Origin: Paralvinella palmiformis
Taxonomy: Eukaryota; Annelida; Polychaeta; Terebellida; Alvinellidae
Length of the DNA stretch: 64,000 bases
NCBI GenBank assembly: GCA_025642065.1
Contig: JAODUP010000481.1
Span: 1-64,000, forward strand
Direction of reading: 5' to 3'
The position numbers were made by a program, and so were the translations under genes. The notes under the pieces were generated by a model, which was given only the letters and a program-made list of their open reading frames with translations, did not search any database and had not been told where the DNA came from. Below, one piece after another: positions 11,614 to 24,006 of the stretch (position 1 is its first letter; every line of letters begins with the position of its first letter).

Positions 11614-11720
11614 TTGTGACACTTTGCGTCTTATTTGCTGGGTGTGTTACACCTGGGATGTGCATGTCTTGGCTTTGAGCTGGTCGGATCGGTTTGGCGC
11701 CAATGCGGGGAGGGTCTCAG
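11614..11720 (+). repeat. Direct repeat, copy 2 (partner 11201-11306)
   Basis: Second copy, sharing 'ctttgcgtcttatttgctgg' and 'ggtttggcgccaatgcg'. It is followed by a run of C (11731-11740). The arrangement could be two ends of an inserted element or a local duplication. Confidence 0.9.
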
Positions 11721-13099
11721 ATCAGAGGAACCCCCCCCCCTTAATCTCTGGGCGATACTATCTGGTATCAGAATCCAGCTCTCAGCCAATCATGCACGTC
11801 CTTGGCTTCCCGGTTAAGGTTCATTCGGAGCCGCAACCTTGACCAGAACACACCTTGTTTATAAAGCGCATTCTGGTCATATAGTATTTAATTAGATGTA
11901 CGGGCATTTAACACCTACTTCTAGAGTAGGTATCATTCACTTTTATATATTATATCTTGAAATGTATATGGTATGAGTTATATGGTTCCGTCTCGTGGAT
12001 ATTGTATATATATCTTTATAGGCATTATAATAGTCTTTATAGATCTAATTTATTAAACTCAGGCATAGCTGGACATATTCATAACTTGATTAGTTAGTTA
12101 ATTTATATGGTTTGACTGTGGCATGTGTTGGTGAATGTGTATACGCTACCTCTTCCGCACATAACAGCCCGCACGCGTTACAATTAATGTTCTGTGAGCA
12201 GAAATCACAGGTGCTACAGATAATAAAGACTTCGATCATCAATAACCGTCTTGAAACTGGAAAAGACTTCTTGCACCACACAAAAGAAATTCAAATTAAA
12301 AACACTCGAGAATATTAACAAAGTAAAAAAGGTCATTCAGTAACAATTTAAGGTAATGCAATTATTTGTCAACCCTCAAAGAGATGGAATATCCACATAG
12401 AACTGTAAGAACTACTGGCATATCCTATGACACCAGTCCCCTACAGTTTGGCAACCGCAGATGACTTCTTTGCAAAGATTGCCATGTCTAAAGTACCCGA
12501 TCATGTGAGTAAGAAAGTAACCAATGCGACCATTGAAGGAAACGCAGGCCATTTATGATGGTAATGCAACTGCTACTGCAGAGTGAAGTTTACAGATACT
12601 GATGTATTTTTCATCGTTCTGCATTGAGCACACAAATTGAATGGCATAACAATTCTGTATGAGAGGGGAACCGGAAACAATAATAGATTATTGAATATGA
12701 TATAACTTGCCGTGAATGATCTGTGTTCCAATTACGAAGTTGTACCTTCTAAGAATGTTGACCTATAATCTCTTCCTCCGTGTAGGAAAGGTTTGGATCC
12801 GGATATCCGACGAACTAATTACCAAGTTAATTGCCTTTTGGAAAAGACACTGCATGGAAGTTATATAAGCCATATGTACCTGCTCCAGAAGGCTATGGAT
12901 GGAAGATGGTTGGAATTGGTATGGTACGATTGGAGGATGCTACCTCAGGCACTTGCCAATGGCATTACAGGCCATCCTGAGGAAAGTGATGTGAGTGCTG
13001 ACGATAATGTGGAATTTTAGTATATGGCCATATGCTTACATTATATACTATTAAGAGGGTTGATTATGTAAAGTCATGGCCAGTTGACGAATTAATTTA

Positions 13100-13502
13100 T
13101 GTAGGGAGAATTAGTAATCGCCCGTTCGGAAGGTAGCGGGGGAGAGAATTCCCCTTTATATACCTGTTTGAATGTGTGAGAGGAGTTTTAGTGGGGGATT
13201 GTTCTCGACTCGGCCAAGTCGGGGCTGATTGGACCAGGTGACTATGCGGGGTCTACCGGACAACAACGCTGACGGTGCTGAGGGGTAAATATAAATATCT
13301 GGATTTTAGTAGATTTGGGGGAGTTTCGATACGAGTTTCGAGAAGTGTATAGTTTTTGTACAGTTTTGAGTAGAGAAATAAAGTAGATTCGAGACCACAT
13401 GAGTTCGGAGTTGTGAAAGAGAGAACTTAGCTAAGGCCGAAGTCTGGGACGGACCGATCCGGATCTCGGTACTTTTCAGATATACCAAATAAACAAATAA
13501 CA
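13100..13502 (+). mobile_element. LTR-like segment (possible solo LTR)
   Basis: This is GC-richer than its surroundings and begins TGTAGGG. It contains a TATA-like 'aaatataaat' near 13288 and an AATAAA at 13377-13382 about 85 bp later, then ends near '..aaataaca'. That spacing mimics U3-R-U5 order. No primer-binding site, polypurine tract or target duplication was found, and no second copy is in the window. It lies just after the relic's last coding fragment. Confidence 0.3.
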
Positions 13503-13776
13503 AACACCCTTTCGAATAATACCATATCATATATGATATAGGTCTAGAATGTGTTTGTGCTAAATCTTGGTAAATGTAATCTGATAGACAACATTATGTC
13601 AGTACAGCAATCAACCCGTACGAGTCGTCGCGATTGTACGGTATCCTAATATTAATGATCATCACATCTATTGCATCTTATACTGTCACGGTTAAAATTC
13701 ATATTCACAAGATCCTAAAGCTAAAAAGTGTGTGCGTGTGTGTGTGTGTGAGGTGCTTTGCTAGCATATGACCTAT

Positions 13777-13790
13777 GGCGCCATCTGTCG
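13777..13790 (-). promoter_or_regulatory. CTCF-like motif upstream of SPCS1
   Basis: On the minus strand the site reads cgacagATGGCGCC, fitting the AGRKGGCRS core of the conserved animal CTCF motif. It lies about 72 bp upstream of the SPCS1 start codon. A short motif match of this kind can occur by chance. Confidence 0.25.
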
Positions 13791-13861
13791 AAAATGCCAA
13801 ATCTAAAAACCGGAAGTAGACGTATGTTTATTAGGCTGCCGGCAAGGGAATAGTGGACAAT

Positions 13862-16800
13862 ATGGATATGTTAGATATAATATCATTTCTTCCTGAGAGC
13901 ATCAGGAAGCTTCCTACACACATGGTAATATTGAAATTTAAATAGTAAAATGAACTAAAATGGTTCCTTTAAATATGATCACATGGGAAATTCATAGGTC
14001 CATTAGACTCTCGTAACCCAGCCAGTGTCAGTGCCCGTCACTGTCACTGTGTCAGCTTCTCTGAGTCTGTTAGTGTTACTCTGTACTACTGTTACTGTAG
14101 GTCTATCATCAAGTCGTGTACACTGTTATTATAATTAGGGGTGACTTAAATACTTTTATTTTGTACTTGAGTTGAAGTAAAACTAAGCCTCTTCAAAACT
14201 ATTTAAGTAAACTTGTAAAAATGTACTTGAGTTAAAAGATCAAGATTCAAATTTATTGTAACACAAAATATAAAATCAATGAAGTGGTTGCATAGCCGAG
14301 CATCAGAAACCTGTTCACTGTGGCTAAAGGTCCGAGCACTCCATGCGCTAGCTCCCGATAGCATCAAGGGGAATCAATACCCCAGGCTGTTGCTGTATGG
14401 CATGGCATCTTATAGTCGGTTTGTTAAATTCATGCATGATTTACTACAGGAAAGATACACATGTTAGTGATAACTTGTAATGATAATTTGCAGCAACTGT
14501 ATCAATTGTCCTTTTAAATCATACGCTTTGTTATGACTTGATTTACTTGATTACTTCCAGTTACTTGAAAAAACTACTCAAGTAGAGTAATGAAGTAGTT
14601 TTACTACATTACCATGATACCTTTAATAATAATAGGCTTTTGCTGTTGGTCCAGACCTGCTTTCCAGTACATAAACCTGAGGGACTTCCTTTGTGTATGT
14701 GCAGTGCTAGTAAACATTAATTGGCCATTCAGACAAATTAATATGTTCTCCAGCATTGCTTGTGAACATATTAATTTACTGTAAGTCTGGTACTGATTGC
14801 TGGACACCATAATAGGTGACTATTGAGTACATTTAGATATAATTGTAGCCATGTATTTCCACGTTTCATCAATTATAGCATTAATGTCTAATTGAATTGT
14901 TAACTGCACAATGGCAGTTACCATTCCAGTCATGGTTTTATAATTGATTAGTAACACCAGTTTATTCCCATGCACTGCCGTTCCATAATTGCTGAAAATG
15001 AACAAGAGTTAAAGGAAAATTTTATTCCTGAAATGAATCTATGATTTATTGGGATTTAATTTTATTCAAGATGCTAGACTCAAATGTTATTCAAGAGATT
15101 AAATAAATTGTCTTTTATTGCCACAGTAGTATAGCTTTATATGTATGATTGGTACCATATGTACTTGTGTATGAGTTGATCTTGTATATAGGATGAGGTC
15201 AGTATATCAGTTAATATTGCAGAAAATAGCCTAATTTGGATATATGATAATTCAGAATTGAAAGTTTTGAAAATATGTTATTTTCAGTGGAGCGACCGCA
15301 ACATGTTTTCTTTGTCTTAGGCAATTCTTTTAATTTACCAGCACATTTCTACCAGTCATGCACAAGTTCCCCCCCCTGTGATAAACTCAGTGGCCACTTT
15401 GTTATTGCATATTGTATAACTTTCACTTTAAATTATGCATCATACAAACATATATTTTTTGTTTTTGACCTGGCATGTTGAAATTATCCCAAACGTGTAA
15501 CTAGTGGGAGAGATATGTGTATGTAGAACTGACTTCACATCTACAAATAGCGATATTTATACATAAATTAGATGTTAAGCCAACTAATTATTGCTGGTAC
15601 TCACAGCTTTATGTTTTTAAAACATTGAATGAAACAGATTAAAATACAAAACAGTCGGTGATAATTACAAATTAAATTGAACTGTTTAGTAGTGATTAAA
15701 GCCTCATTTTATACACAAGTATTATAAGGTAGATTTCAGGTTGATATATGTGTTTCAGTTCTGTATACCATCATTGAAGACTGGGGTATGTTTTCCCCTA
15801 GCATCTCTTCACTGAAGCATGTTTTTGTGCTATGACACTTTAACAATGAATCATGATTTTAATTAACTAGAGTGGAAAGAGTAGTGATACATAACTGGAT
15901 TTATTTATCAGCTAAATTTATATACCGGTGTGTGATAAAGCTAATGATGACATATACAATTTCAGGATTTTGATGGCCAGAGAAGAGCTGAGAAGACATT
16001 CCAAGTGATCATTGTTTTGTTTGCTGTAAGTTATTGTTCTTTATCATCTCTATATCAATTACCATACCCTTTCCAAAAAGAACAGTGGGAAAGACTTGTA
16101 ATAGACAATTTCCGTGACGCATGCACAGTCCTATGTCTACTGTGGTTAGCGGGTCATGTAGTAGTATGGAACAAGAAGTGTAATTCACTAATTGTTTGTA
16201 AATTTATGTTTTGGGGGATTCACAGAACTAAATCTTGTAGCAGTTTAATTTTTATTAAATATAGCGTAGAATTATTTTTACTAATAGATAAGATTATTTG
16301 TATGGAGAAAGTTAATAGTTTATTTTTGTTTAAAAAAATTACATGTTATGAAAATAAATCATCAAGTTGGGAATTGTAATAGACATGTATCAATATGCAA
16401 AATGTATTGTGATTTCTGTGATCTCACAATTGGTAAAAAAATGTTTTTATCATATGGTACAAAACGCGACCAGCAAACGGACATTCGCTAGATGGTGCAG
16501 TTGTTGCAGAAATAGTCTATTACAGGAAAATAATTACCTAATAAATGTTCCTATCTTGCATTATAATTCATATACTTGAACATGATCACCATTAGAGAAT
16601 GCAGTGAAGTCTGGACTAGCTATCATAGCATGGAAAGTAGTATCCTCTCAAGCTGGTTCAGAGTCAGGGCAATGCATTCATTCAAATTTTGGCTACACCT
16701 AAACCATTTGTTGGTGTTGCAGTAACTATGTGTACATGTATATTTCTAGGATAAACAATTGTTACATATATAATATTTAAATCACCCAATACTTAGAATT

Positions 16801-19800
16801 TACAATCAAACATTACCTAAATCAGTTATTCACAACAAGTAACATATATGAGGCCATAATGTGTATTACCCACTTTAAATGGTATAGAACAGGGAGGGAA
16901 TTAGCTGTATTTCTTACTCAGGTATTTACCAGAGAACCCTGATTCCAAATATTAAATTTAGCTTGAAAGCAGTTTTCATTGAGTGAAGATAATATTTATC
17001 AATATTTCGATCTAACAGACTGGGTTAATAATTTGACATGATATAAGCTGTAAGGGTAAATGTGGTGACACAAAACTGAAAAACACCAAGACTAAAATGT
17101 GATTATTTAACAGCATCATACCAATTTGAGAAGTTTTGTCTTTTAAATTTATCCAATGTGATGATGCTTTTAATAGTTTTGGGGGGATATGGCAATATGT
17201 ATTAGCACATGTGTTATTAGTAAATTAATGTCATTATTGAACTCGAATAACTCATATTTTGTATGAATGGTTGCTTTGTCAACTTCAGTACTGGTCTCAT
17301 CTGAAATATATGTTGAGAGGCTGGTGGCTAAACAATGAGATGATTAGGATGACAGATAAAACAAGGATTCAATCCCAGACCTGGAAATACACTTGTCAAC
17401 TGTACTGCAAGGATGCTGTATTTCATGTGTGTGTCTGAGTTGACAAGTAAAACATGTTCTGAACTTAGGTTACACTGGGCTATTTTAAACGCAGGTTTAT
17501 GTTTAAGAAAAAGTTAATTATTTTTCAACAAATTGTAAAAAAAAGTTAATCCATGCAGTTTTCTGAATCTTTTCTTACCTGTTGCATTTGGTACATTGAT
17601 TAAAAAAATTACCTTTCTCTCTCAAAGAAAGTAAACAATGAAGGGCACCATTAAATAGGTTTTTGTCATACTCATGCTCCTCACCTAGCACTCTTTTATA
17701 TTGAGTCAAAATATGTAGAATGAGATAAATTAAATGCCACAAATTCTGACCATTATCATGATCTTTGGGATACTTTTATCATATCTGGGATTAATCTACA
17801 TCTGGTAGTTAGATTTTTTTACCATCCAATTTATAATGTGATATACATGTGAGGGATCACTCTGGGTTAGCAAGCACAGTGTTATTTTTCGATACAAGTT
17901 TGGCAAAATTGTGTGCCTTTGGTAACTTCATTGTGGCAGGAATTTCTTTGTAATTTTTCCTGTGTCTCAATATTTCTTTCCATAGTATTTTACTAATGCT
18001 GTATGACACACAGAGGTAGTTAATGATCGTTTCATGGCCATTGTTGCTTGTTCATGAAACATTCTTATAGTGACCACAAATCAAGTTCTGAGTGGTGGAA
18101 AGCTGTGGGATTTTCCTTCAATAGCACTTGATGCAACTTGGTCAATTTAAATTTCTTGAAACATCTTCCAAATGCAACAAAAAGAAAATAACCAGTCATT
18201 TGACAGGTGCACATGCCTGTTTATCTGAGCATATCACATACACTCTGTGTGTGTGTGTTTGCTGCATTGGACGATTTTTATTAGCATCAGTGATACAAGG
18301 GCAAAGTACAGGGTTGCAAATCAAATTATTTTTTTAAATAAAAAAATTAGATTTTTCAATGGCTCCTTTGCCAGATCGAGTGTTTCACCACTTGGTGAAC
18401 AAGAGCAACACTGTTTTAGCAATTTCCGGGGTGTATAAACAAGCAGCCACTGATGATCGCCTATAAGCTGGCACTGTGATGAAATCAGAGCGCAACAAAA
18501 CTTTCTTCTTTCTCATTCAAATCAATTAGACACCATTCATGTAGGACCGTTAATCAATAGAATGTGCTGAACAAATTAATTATGTCTAATATGTCATTAC
18601 ACTGAGAAAAATTTATCTTATATGCTCGGGAGCACGATCGGAACAGTGAAGGCCATGTCTGACTCAGCCATTTTCTTGGGTTTTTTAACGTTTTTCTGTG
18701 GATATTTGAGCCGTTGGATTTGGATAATTAAATACACATTTTCTGAATAAATCAGCTCAGCCCTTGCCATTCCAGACATAGATAAAATGTTCCTTGCTGT
18801 TTATTTAATCATAATTCTTGTTTGAAATTTGGTGTTTTTTCACCAAAAAAGTTGACCAGCCGCTTGTGGTATTAGGTCACGTATCTTAAAGCACATATTT
18901 CACCCAGGAGCATCTCATCATTAGTATGTTAAATCTACCAAATGGTATCTTACATAGCACAGTTTTTGGATCATAAAACGGTTAATTGTAAATATTTGTT
19001 CACACAATTTTGAAGAGAGTGCAAATGTACATTTAAAATTTAAATAACTTTTGTCATTTGAACATGCTGTGGAATGCATGACCCTGGGTGTTGTTTGCAA
19101 CGATAGCTATCTTGTCATGACGATGAAGCCAATCACTCACTCAGCCTGCACGAGGAATGACGGTAAATGTCAACTTTTCAGACTACTTTTTTTCCCGTTA
19201 TTCAAACAAAGACGAACAAATAAATGACACTGCATATTTCTACAACACAAATTATTACGCTTGTCACTGTATATTTGGCAGGGTTCATGGGTGGGCGCCA
19301 TGCTCTTGCTAGAGCTGGTGAATCAATTTGTTATGCTTCTTATCCATTTAAAATCATGAAAAATGTATTTAATACTTAGATTTAAGCAGTGTGTATGCAA
19401 TTCTGTGAACTTCTTCCACGATCATAAACAAAACAAAGCAAACTTAAGCTGTGCAAGTCACTTGTTTATTTGAAACTCTGCAATAAATTTGGCTGTAATT
19501 TGTGATCCTGATAGCACTGTGAGATAGTGTACACCCCGGAAATCAAATTAGCACTACCAGGCGAGTTAAATAGGGTATTTGGCAAGGGAGACATTTAAAT
19601 AAGATTTCTCAATTTAAATGAGATTATTTTATTTAAATAGATTTTTTAAATTCTGGCGACAAGTCCCTACATTTCTTGCAAGTTGTCCTGCATGCTGCTT
19701 TCCCCACAATTTTAGTCTTATCAATGTATAACCACACACAATCCTATTTTCTGCAGACATTGTGAAGTTGACAAGTATCAATATATATATATATATATAT

Positions 19801-20441
19801 ACAGATAAACACTGTAGTCTCAAAAGTCGCAATCAGGTTTTGATTCTAGTATGTATTCAGCATGAGATAACTATCAATAGTGAATGGTCATCTTATATAC
19901 CCACCCTGGCTAAACACCAAGTGCTTAACATTAACTCGGTGATCCCCTAAATGCATAGAAAATAGGTGACTTCATATGTCAGATTGTCCCCCAATTCATC
20001 TGATTTACCACATTGAAGCAGCCCAGCTTCATTTGACACCTTGTATTGTATTGAATTACGAAGATCACCCCAATCATAGATTTAGGGTGATTGTCACTGA
20101 TTTGTATGACATAATGTTGAAATTAAATCCAATTGCAATTCAGTTATAAATATATGTAAAAATAATTATCTAGCATAAATAACAATTGATTTTAAATAAC
20201 ATTTCCTTTTTTTGTACTGCAAGTTAAATGATGAATGTATGTTTAAATAACCAAATCATCAATAAAAATAAATGCAATTTAAATAAAATAAGCCACCAAA
20301 ATAACGATTTTATTATATGTTTGCAATGATTTAAATCAAATAATTTTAATTAAACAACTTTGCCAGAATGATCCTTGCATATAAACATGTGAAATTTAAC
20401 TATTTCCTAAGAAAACTTGTGAGTGATTTGTCAGATATTTA

Positions 20442-20492
<51 letters not shown>

Positions 20493-21708
20493 CAGACATG
20501 GAGTCAATTCAATTCCAGAATTGTTGGGAAATTTTGGAATTGCTTATTTAAAAAATAATTGAATTGGAATTAATAAATTTGGAATTGAAGTTAGCTACAA
20601 AAAAAATAAAATCCACAAATTAATTTATTGTTTAATTTTTTTATTCAGAAGTATTTCTTCCATGACAATCCTACTATAAACTATTTGGAGTAGGTATTCC
20701 AAGTAGGTACTCGGAGTACCTACTCCAATCACTGATTGGAGTAGGTAAAGAATGGAATTTTAATTGACAAAATGGAATAGAGTGAAATTTGAATATATAT
20801 ATATATATACACATTGTTGTCAATGTATTTCAGGTTGTTGGCTTCATTTGGGGTTATATTTGCCAGCAGTTTTCTCAGACAATGTACATACTGGGTGCAG
20901 GATTTATGCTTTCTGCAATGGTAAGTAAATTTTTGACTGGATTTCTAGTAACATAGCTTTTACTACTACTGTATCACAAAGGATCACTCATTCAATGGGA
21001 ACAATCTGCCAGTATTAGAGTATTTATACTTATTGATATGTAAAAAGATCTTTTGCACACACCCATATTTGGATGATAGGGACTTATTCTGGAGGTATGA
21101 GTTCCACTGGGGTTGTTAAATTTGGCCAGCCACAGTCTGCCCAACTGTAAATATTTATCTGTCAAGTAAGTGGCAATAATGATAAAAGTGCTCTTACCAA
21201 CAGTAAAATAGAATTATGATGTACCTAAAACTTAGTTGAGTTTAGAAGTGTTGAACACATTTAAGTGTGTATATATATTTACTAAATGTCATATAATGTT
21301 ATCTTTTGGAGAGATTAAATCTTGAACAAAATACATTTTTTCGCACTCTTTAGAGTGATATTTTTATTCGGTCAATAACATTGTCTTAAGAAAAAAGTTG
21401 TATATTGAACTTTTCATTCACTGTTTATAATTTTCATTGTTGAATACCGTTATTGATTTAATTGTACATTTTATGAAATTTCATTCAAGGATTTGATTTT
21501 CCTCTGTGTTTGTGACTTTCATAATGATCCTTGTGTGCATCTTAAATTTTCTGAACAACCTTTCTATATTATGAAGTGTATTTTATTATCCCATCAGCTC
21601 ACCCTCCCACCATGGCCTATGTACCGGAGGAAACCATTGTCATGGCAACCAACAAAAAGTAGAGAAGAAACACCTTCAACCACTGTGAAGGGAAAGAAGA
21701 AGAAGTGA
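13862..21708 (+). CDS. SPCS1: Signal peptidase complex subunit 1 (4 coding exons)
   Basis: Non-catalytic ER-membrane subunit of the signal peptidase complex. Coding exons are 13862-13924, 15966-16025, 20834-20920 and 21598-21708. All junctions are GT..AG and phase 0, giving 106 aa (human protein 102 aa). Seen: a cytosolic N-terminus with DFDGQRRAEKTFQ (22-34), helix 1 at about 35-52 (VIIVLFAVVGFIWGY), a short luminal turn, helix 2 at about 57-71, then the family signature LPPWPMYRR (73-81) and a cytosolic tail ending GKKKK. The tail's KKKK fits the dilysine ER-retrieval rule. The start is the first ATG (13862), and the protein aligns from there. AATAAA at 21853 supports the 3' end. Introns 1 and 2 contain several transposon remnants. 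The gene converges on CLN3 with about 2.7 kb between stop codons. Confidence 0.97.
14137..14620 (+). mobile_element. TACTCAAGTA-rich repeat in SPCS1 intron 1 (inverted partner 37701-38498)
   Basis: It begins AGGGGTGAC, carries several ACTTGAGTA words and 'aagcctcttcaaaac', and ends in '..attaccatgatac'. The reverse complement matches both ends and the middle ('caattgatacagttgctgc') of 37701-38498, which ends in TCACCCCTG. The terminus resembles hAT CAGGGGTG-type ends. No intact ORF. Confidence 0.65.
16026..20492. other. SPCS1 intron 2: AT-rich, mostly unassigned
   Basis: A large intron with no coding exon recognised. It contains the dispersed repeat at 16842-16955 and short (AT)n arrays at 19782-19801 and 20449-20478, the latter passing into (GT)n up to the MITE at 20493. 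The remainder shows nothing I can name. Confidence 0.6.
16842..16955 (+). repeat. Dispersed repeat, copy 2 (partner 8354-8470)
   Basis: Shares 'catatatgagg', 'tattacccactttaaat' and 'tttaccagagaaccc' with 8354-8470. It lies in SPCS1 intron 2. Confidence 0.7.
20493..20790 (+). mobile_element. hAT-type MITE, right end missing (SPCS1 intron 2)
   Basis: Starts CAGACATGGAGTCAATTC, matching the terminal repeat of the complete copy at 58251-58580. It continues through AATTGGAATT words and the 'gtaggta' / 'ctactcca' central block. The right terminal repeat has been replaced by an (AT)n tract. The left side abuts a (GT)n array. Confidence 0.7.
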
Positions 21709-21852
21709 TGTTTTCATGCTGTACTAGTCCTACTGTAAATGTTCTGCCTTCATTGTTAGCTTAACAGTTTAAATTTAATTGATTGAATTTAAATGCTTGT
21801 ATGTATTTCATGTACAAATTAAATGCAATGTACTGTTAATATGTAGCATATA

Positions 21853-21858
21853 AATAAA
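21853..21858 (+). terminator. Polyadenylation signal of SPCS1
   Basis: Canonical AATAAA 145 nt beyond the SPCS1 stop codon, the first such hexamer in the 3' UTR. Confidence 0.6.
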
Positions 21859-22203
21859 GTTATAACAGTAGTTGTTTTGTATATTTTATTGAGTAGATAT
21901 TATTATAGTTAAAGATCCCATAACAGATTCATTTAATTAAAGGTACTTTTTATATATAGCCTATGTGAAATTCACCTTTATGGTACTTTACTGGAGTAAA
22001 ATTCAATTCAGTGAACTTTGTTACGTCACCCACGTCATAATAAAAGGATGTGAATAAATGAATTAAGGATAAAAGAAGCTAAAACACATTAGAAAATAAA
22101 ATAATTCTATACAATAAAATATTTTGATTAAAAGGCATTACATCCTGTTTACGTTATAAATCAGGTTACATCAGCTTTTGGAATGAATTAATAACTGTAT
22201 ATG

Positions 22204-22463
22204 GGTCATTCCATATCTAATGAGCCAAATTCCCACATGACTGATTGTATTTTTTTTATATATCAACTACCATGTATATGAGGAGGCCAGGCATAATTTT
22301 GAGGTTTCGCTAACAAATATTTTCACGACACGACTTTGAGGTACCTCTAATTATGTCACTTTTGAAATCTGTGCCTGGCCTAATCATAAACATGGTAGTT
22401 CATATATAAAAATTATTAATACAATCTGAAGTGGGAAGCACTGGTTGATTTGATATGTATTGA
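22204..22463. mobile_element. Fold-back (palindromic) MITE between SPCS1 and CLN3
   Basis: The left arm ('gtcattccatatctaatgag', 'actgattgtatt', 'aactaccatg', 'ggccaggca') returns in reverse order and complement on the right ('tgcctggcc', 'catggtagtt', 'aatacaatc', 'gatatgtattgac'). The two arms of about 88 bp enclose an 80-bp loop. No ORF; it is a non-autonomous fold-back element. Confidence 0.75.
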
Positions 22464-23124
22464 CACACACATATATATATATAATAAAATCTTATTCGTA
22501 GAAATGAAACAAAGAAACCAAATAAATGAAACGGGCAGTTTTAATTCTATCAATTTCATATTGAATATTCTGTTTACCACATGAACATCCAGTTTTCCGG
22601 AATGTTATCAATTATCATCCAATATCAGAATTTTTTGTTACAAACATGACGCTACATACAATATTTGTACACTAACATTAAATGGGAACAGTTTTTCAGA
22701 CACCTGTATTAAATATAATGACACCATGTTGGGTCGGTATGAAGGATTGACTGCAGCGAGTCCTAAATCACTGAGCACGAGTGGCTGCATGAATTTGTCA
22801 ATCGAGATAGTTGACTGTAACCAAAACAATAATAGCATACAAGTTTTTTGTATGCATATTTCACCTCATTACCTGCTTATTTCAGTCATTCTACAACATG
22901 CATATAATTGTCTGTAAAACGTAAATGTTTGTTTTTACTGGTATATGCTATACATTTTTTTATACTATTAATTTATCTGATCATTAAAACTGTACTTAGT
23001 TCACTTAAAAGCCGAGTAATTCAACTGTTTATAGGCACTTAAAAGAAGTGATCTGTTCAGGCAAATGAAGTCTTACGAAATGGAGGACTAAACTCATAAT
23101 GATGCTTTAACCAGAGAATGTAGT

Positions 23125-23250
23125 TGATGACTGATGTTTTATAGCCATTTTTGTGCACACGGAAGGCTAAATGGGCCGAGCAACCTACAACGGTAACGAA
23201 GCGAAATCAAAGATGAAACACCCTTCAGATATGCCCACGGTGAGAGGATG
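23125..23250 (-). mobile_element. tRNA-derived SINE, partial, reverse orientation
   Basis: Reverse complement carries the family's shared body: 'gggtgtttcatctttgattt', 'ggcccatttagcct', and 'gtgcacaaaaatggc'. The tRNA-like head is lost or diverged. Confidence 0.65.
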
Positions 23251-23836
23251 TGGTGGAGATGTTATCATAATTCAGGATAGATTTCCTCTACTGTGACAAA
23301 CAGAAATATACTGGAACAGCCTTTAAAGTAGACATTTCAAACATTTGTCATGATTAGATTAGACAAACAGAAATTCCTGTGGAAAATCCCCTGTCCCAAA
23401 ATAAAGAAGAGAAAATAACTACTAACAACCGAAGTTGACAATCACCTATCGAGATAAATATAAAAAAGAAGCATAAAAAATGCAGATTTTCTTCTATGGA
23501 ATGTGTCCTATTAAATTGTTTTATGGGATTACATATGGTCATAATCCATTAATACGGACGTTGTTTATCGAACAAATGCACCTTCCAATACACTTTTGTC
23601 TGTGACAGATTTAGCTCCATTATAAATGATTCTTTAATCCAGCCAACAGAATGTGACATTTCTCTGTAAAATGACCTTGATAATCTGACAACGCGAAAAT
23701 GTTGACCAATATTTCTGCTGGTTGAGTCAGGCAAGACGCACCAACATGTCAGTAAAGGTTAATTAACACACCCACATACGATAATTGTTATATCGTAACC
23801 AATTACAATCATCCTAGACCAAACACACCAACACAC

Positions 23837-24006
23837 CATGTTTCCATTGCCTGTGGCTATCTTATAGCCAGTCATAATCATTTATGGCTACTTACAAATA
23901 CAAATGTGTGATCTTTCCAATGAGCAGAGTATGACTTATTACAACATCCACTTTTATCTGACATTATTATGTGACAAACCTTGTCGGAATAATGGATTCT
24001 CTCTGT
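23837..24006 (+). repeat. Dispersed repeat, copy 1 (partner 36677-37010)
   Basis: 'ttccattgcctgtggctat', 'gtgatctttccaatgagcag' and 'gtgacaaaccttgtcgga' are shared in the same order and orientation with 36677-37010. The partner has about 170 bp of extra internal sequence. The copies sit just outside the two ends of CLN3. Confidence 0.8.

Larger units (their letters stand above)
9640..13020 (+). pseudogene. Multiply broken relic of a large uncharacterised, mobile-element-associated protein
   Basis: At least eight plus-strand fragments, in changing frames but a consistent order, read as one decayed protein. They are 9893-10057 (YVITTFDLGVCMKAYP, stop at 10015), 10060-10194 (MACSGLSDILLEAGLIKSGS, stop), 10558-10773 (VKLVDRYQEF, VPDLLFSYGGNNYA), 10768-10940 (FLINLEISHPDASEFL, VSRSFIPGN, DKTTEETF), 11052-11204 (MAEHLRSIRAREEWEKNAV, FDVETKDLIILSTGA), 12421-12513 (YPMTPVPYSLATADDFFAK), 12755-12863 (SLPPCRKGLDPDIRRTNYQV) and about 12864-12965 (YGWKMVGIGMVRLEDA). 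From memory this resembles a widespread uncharacterised family in molluscan and cnidarian genomes; I cannot name a function or confirm the match. The frame is also interrupted by a dispersed repeat (10216-10380) and by about 1.1 kb of inserted sequence (11205-12360). Confidence 0.7.
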
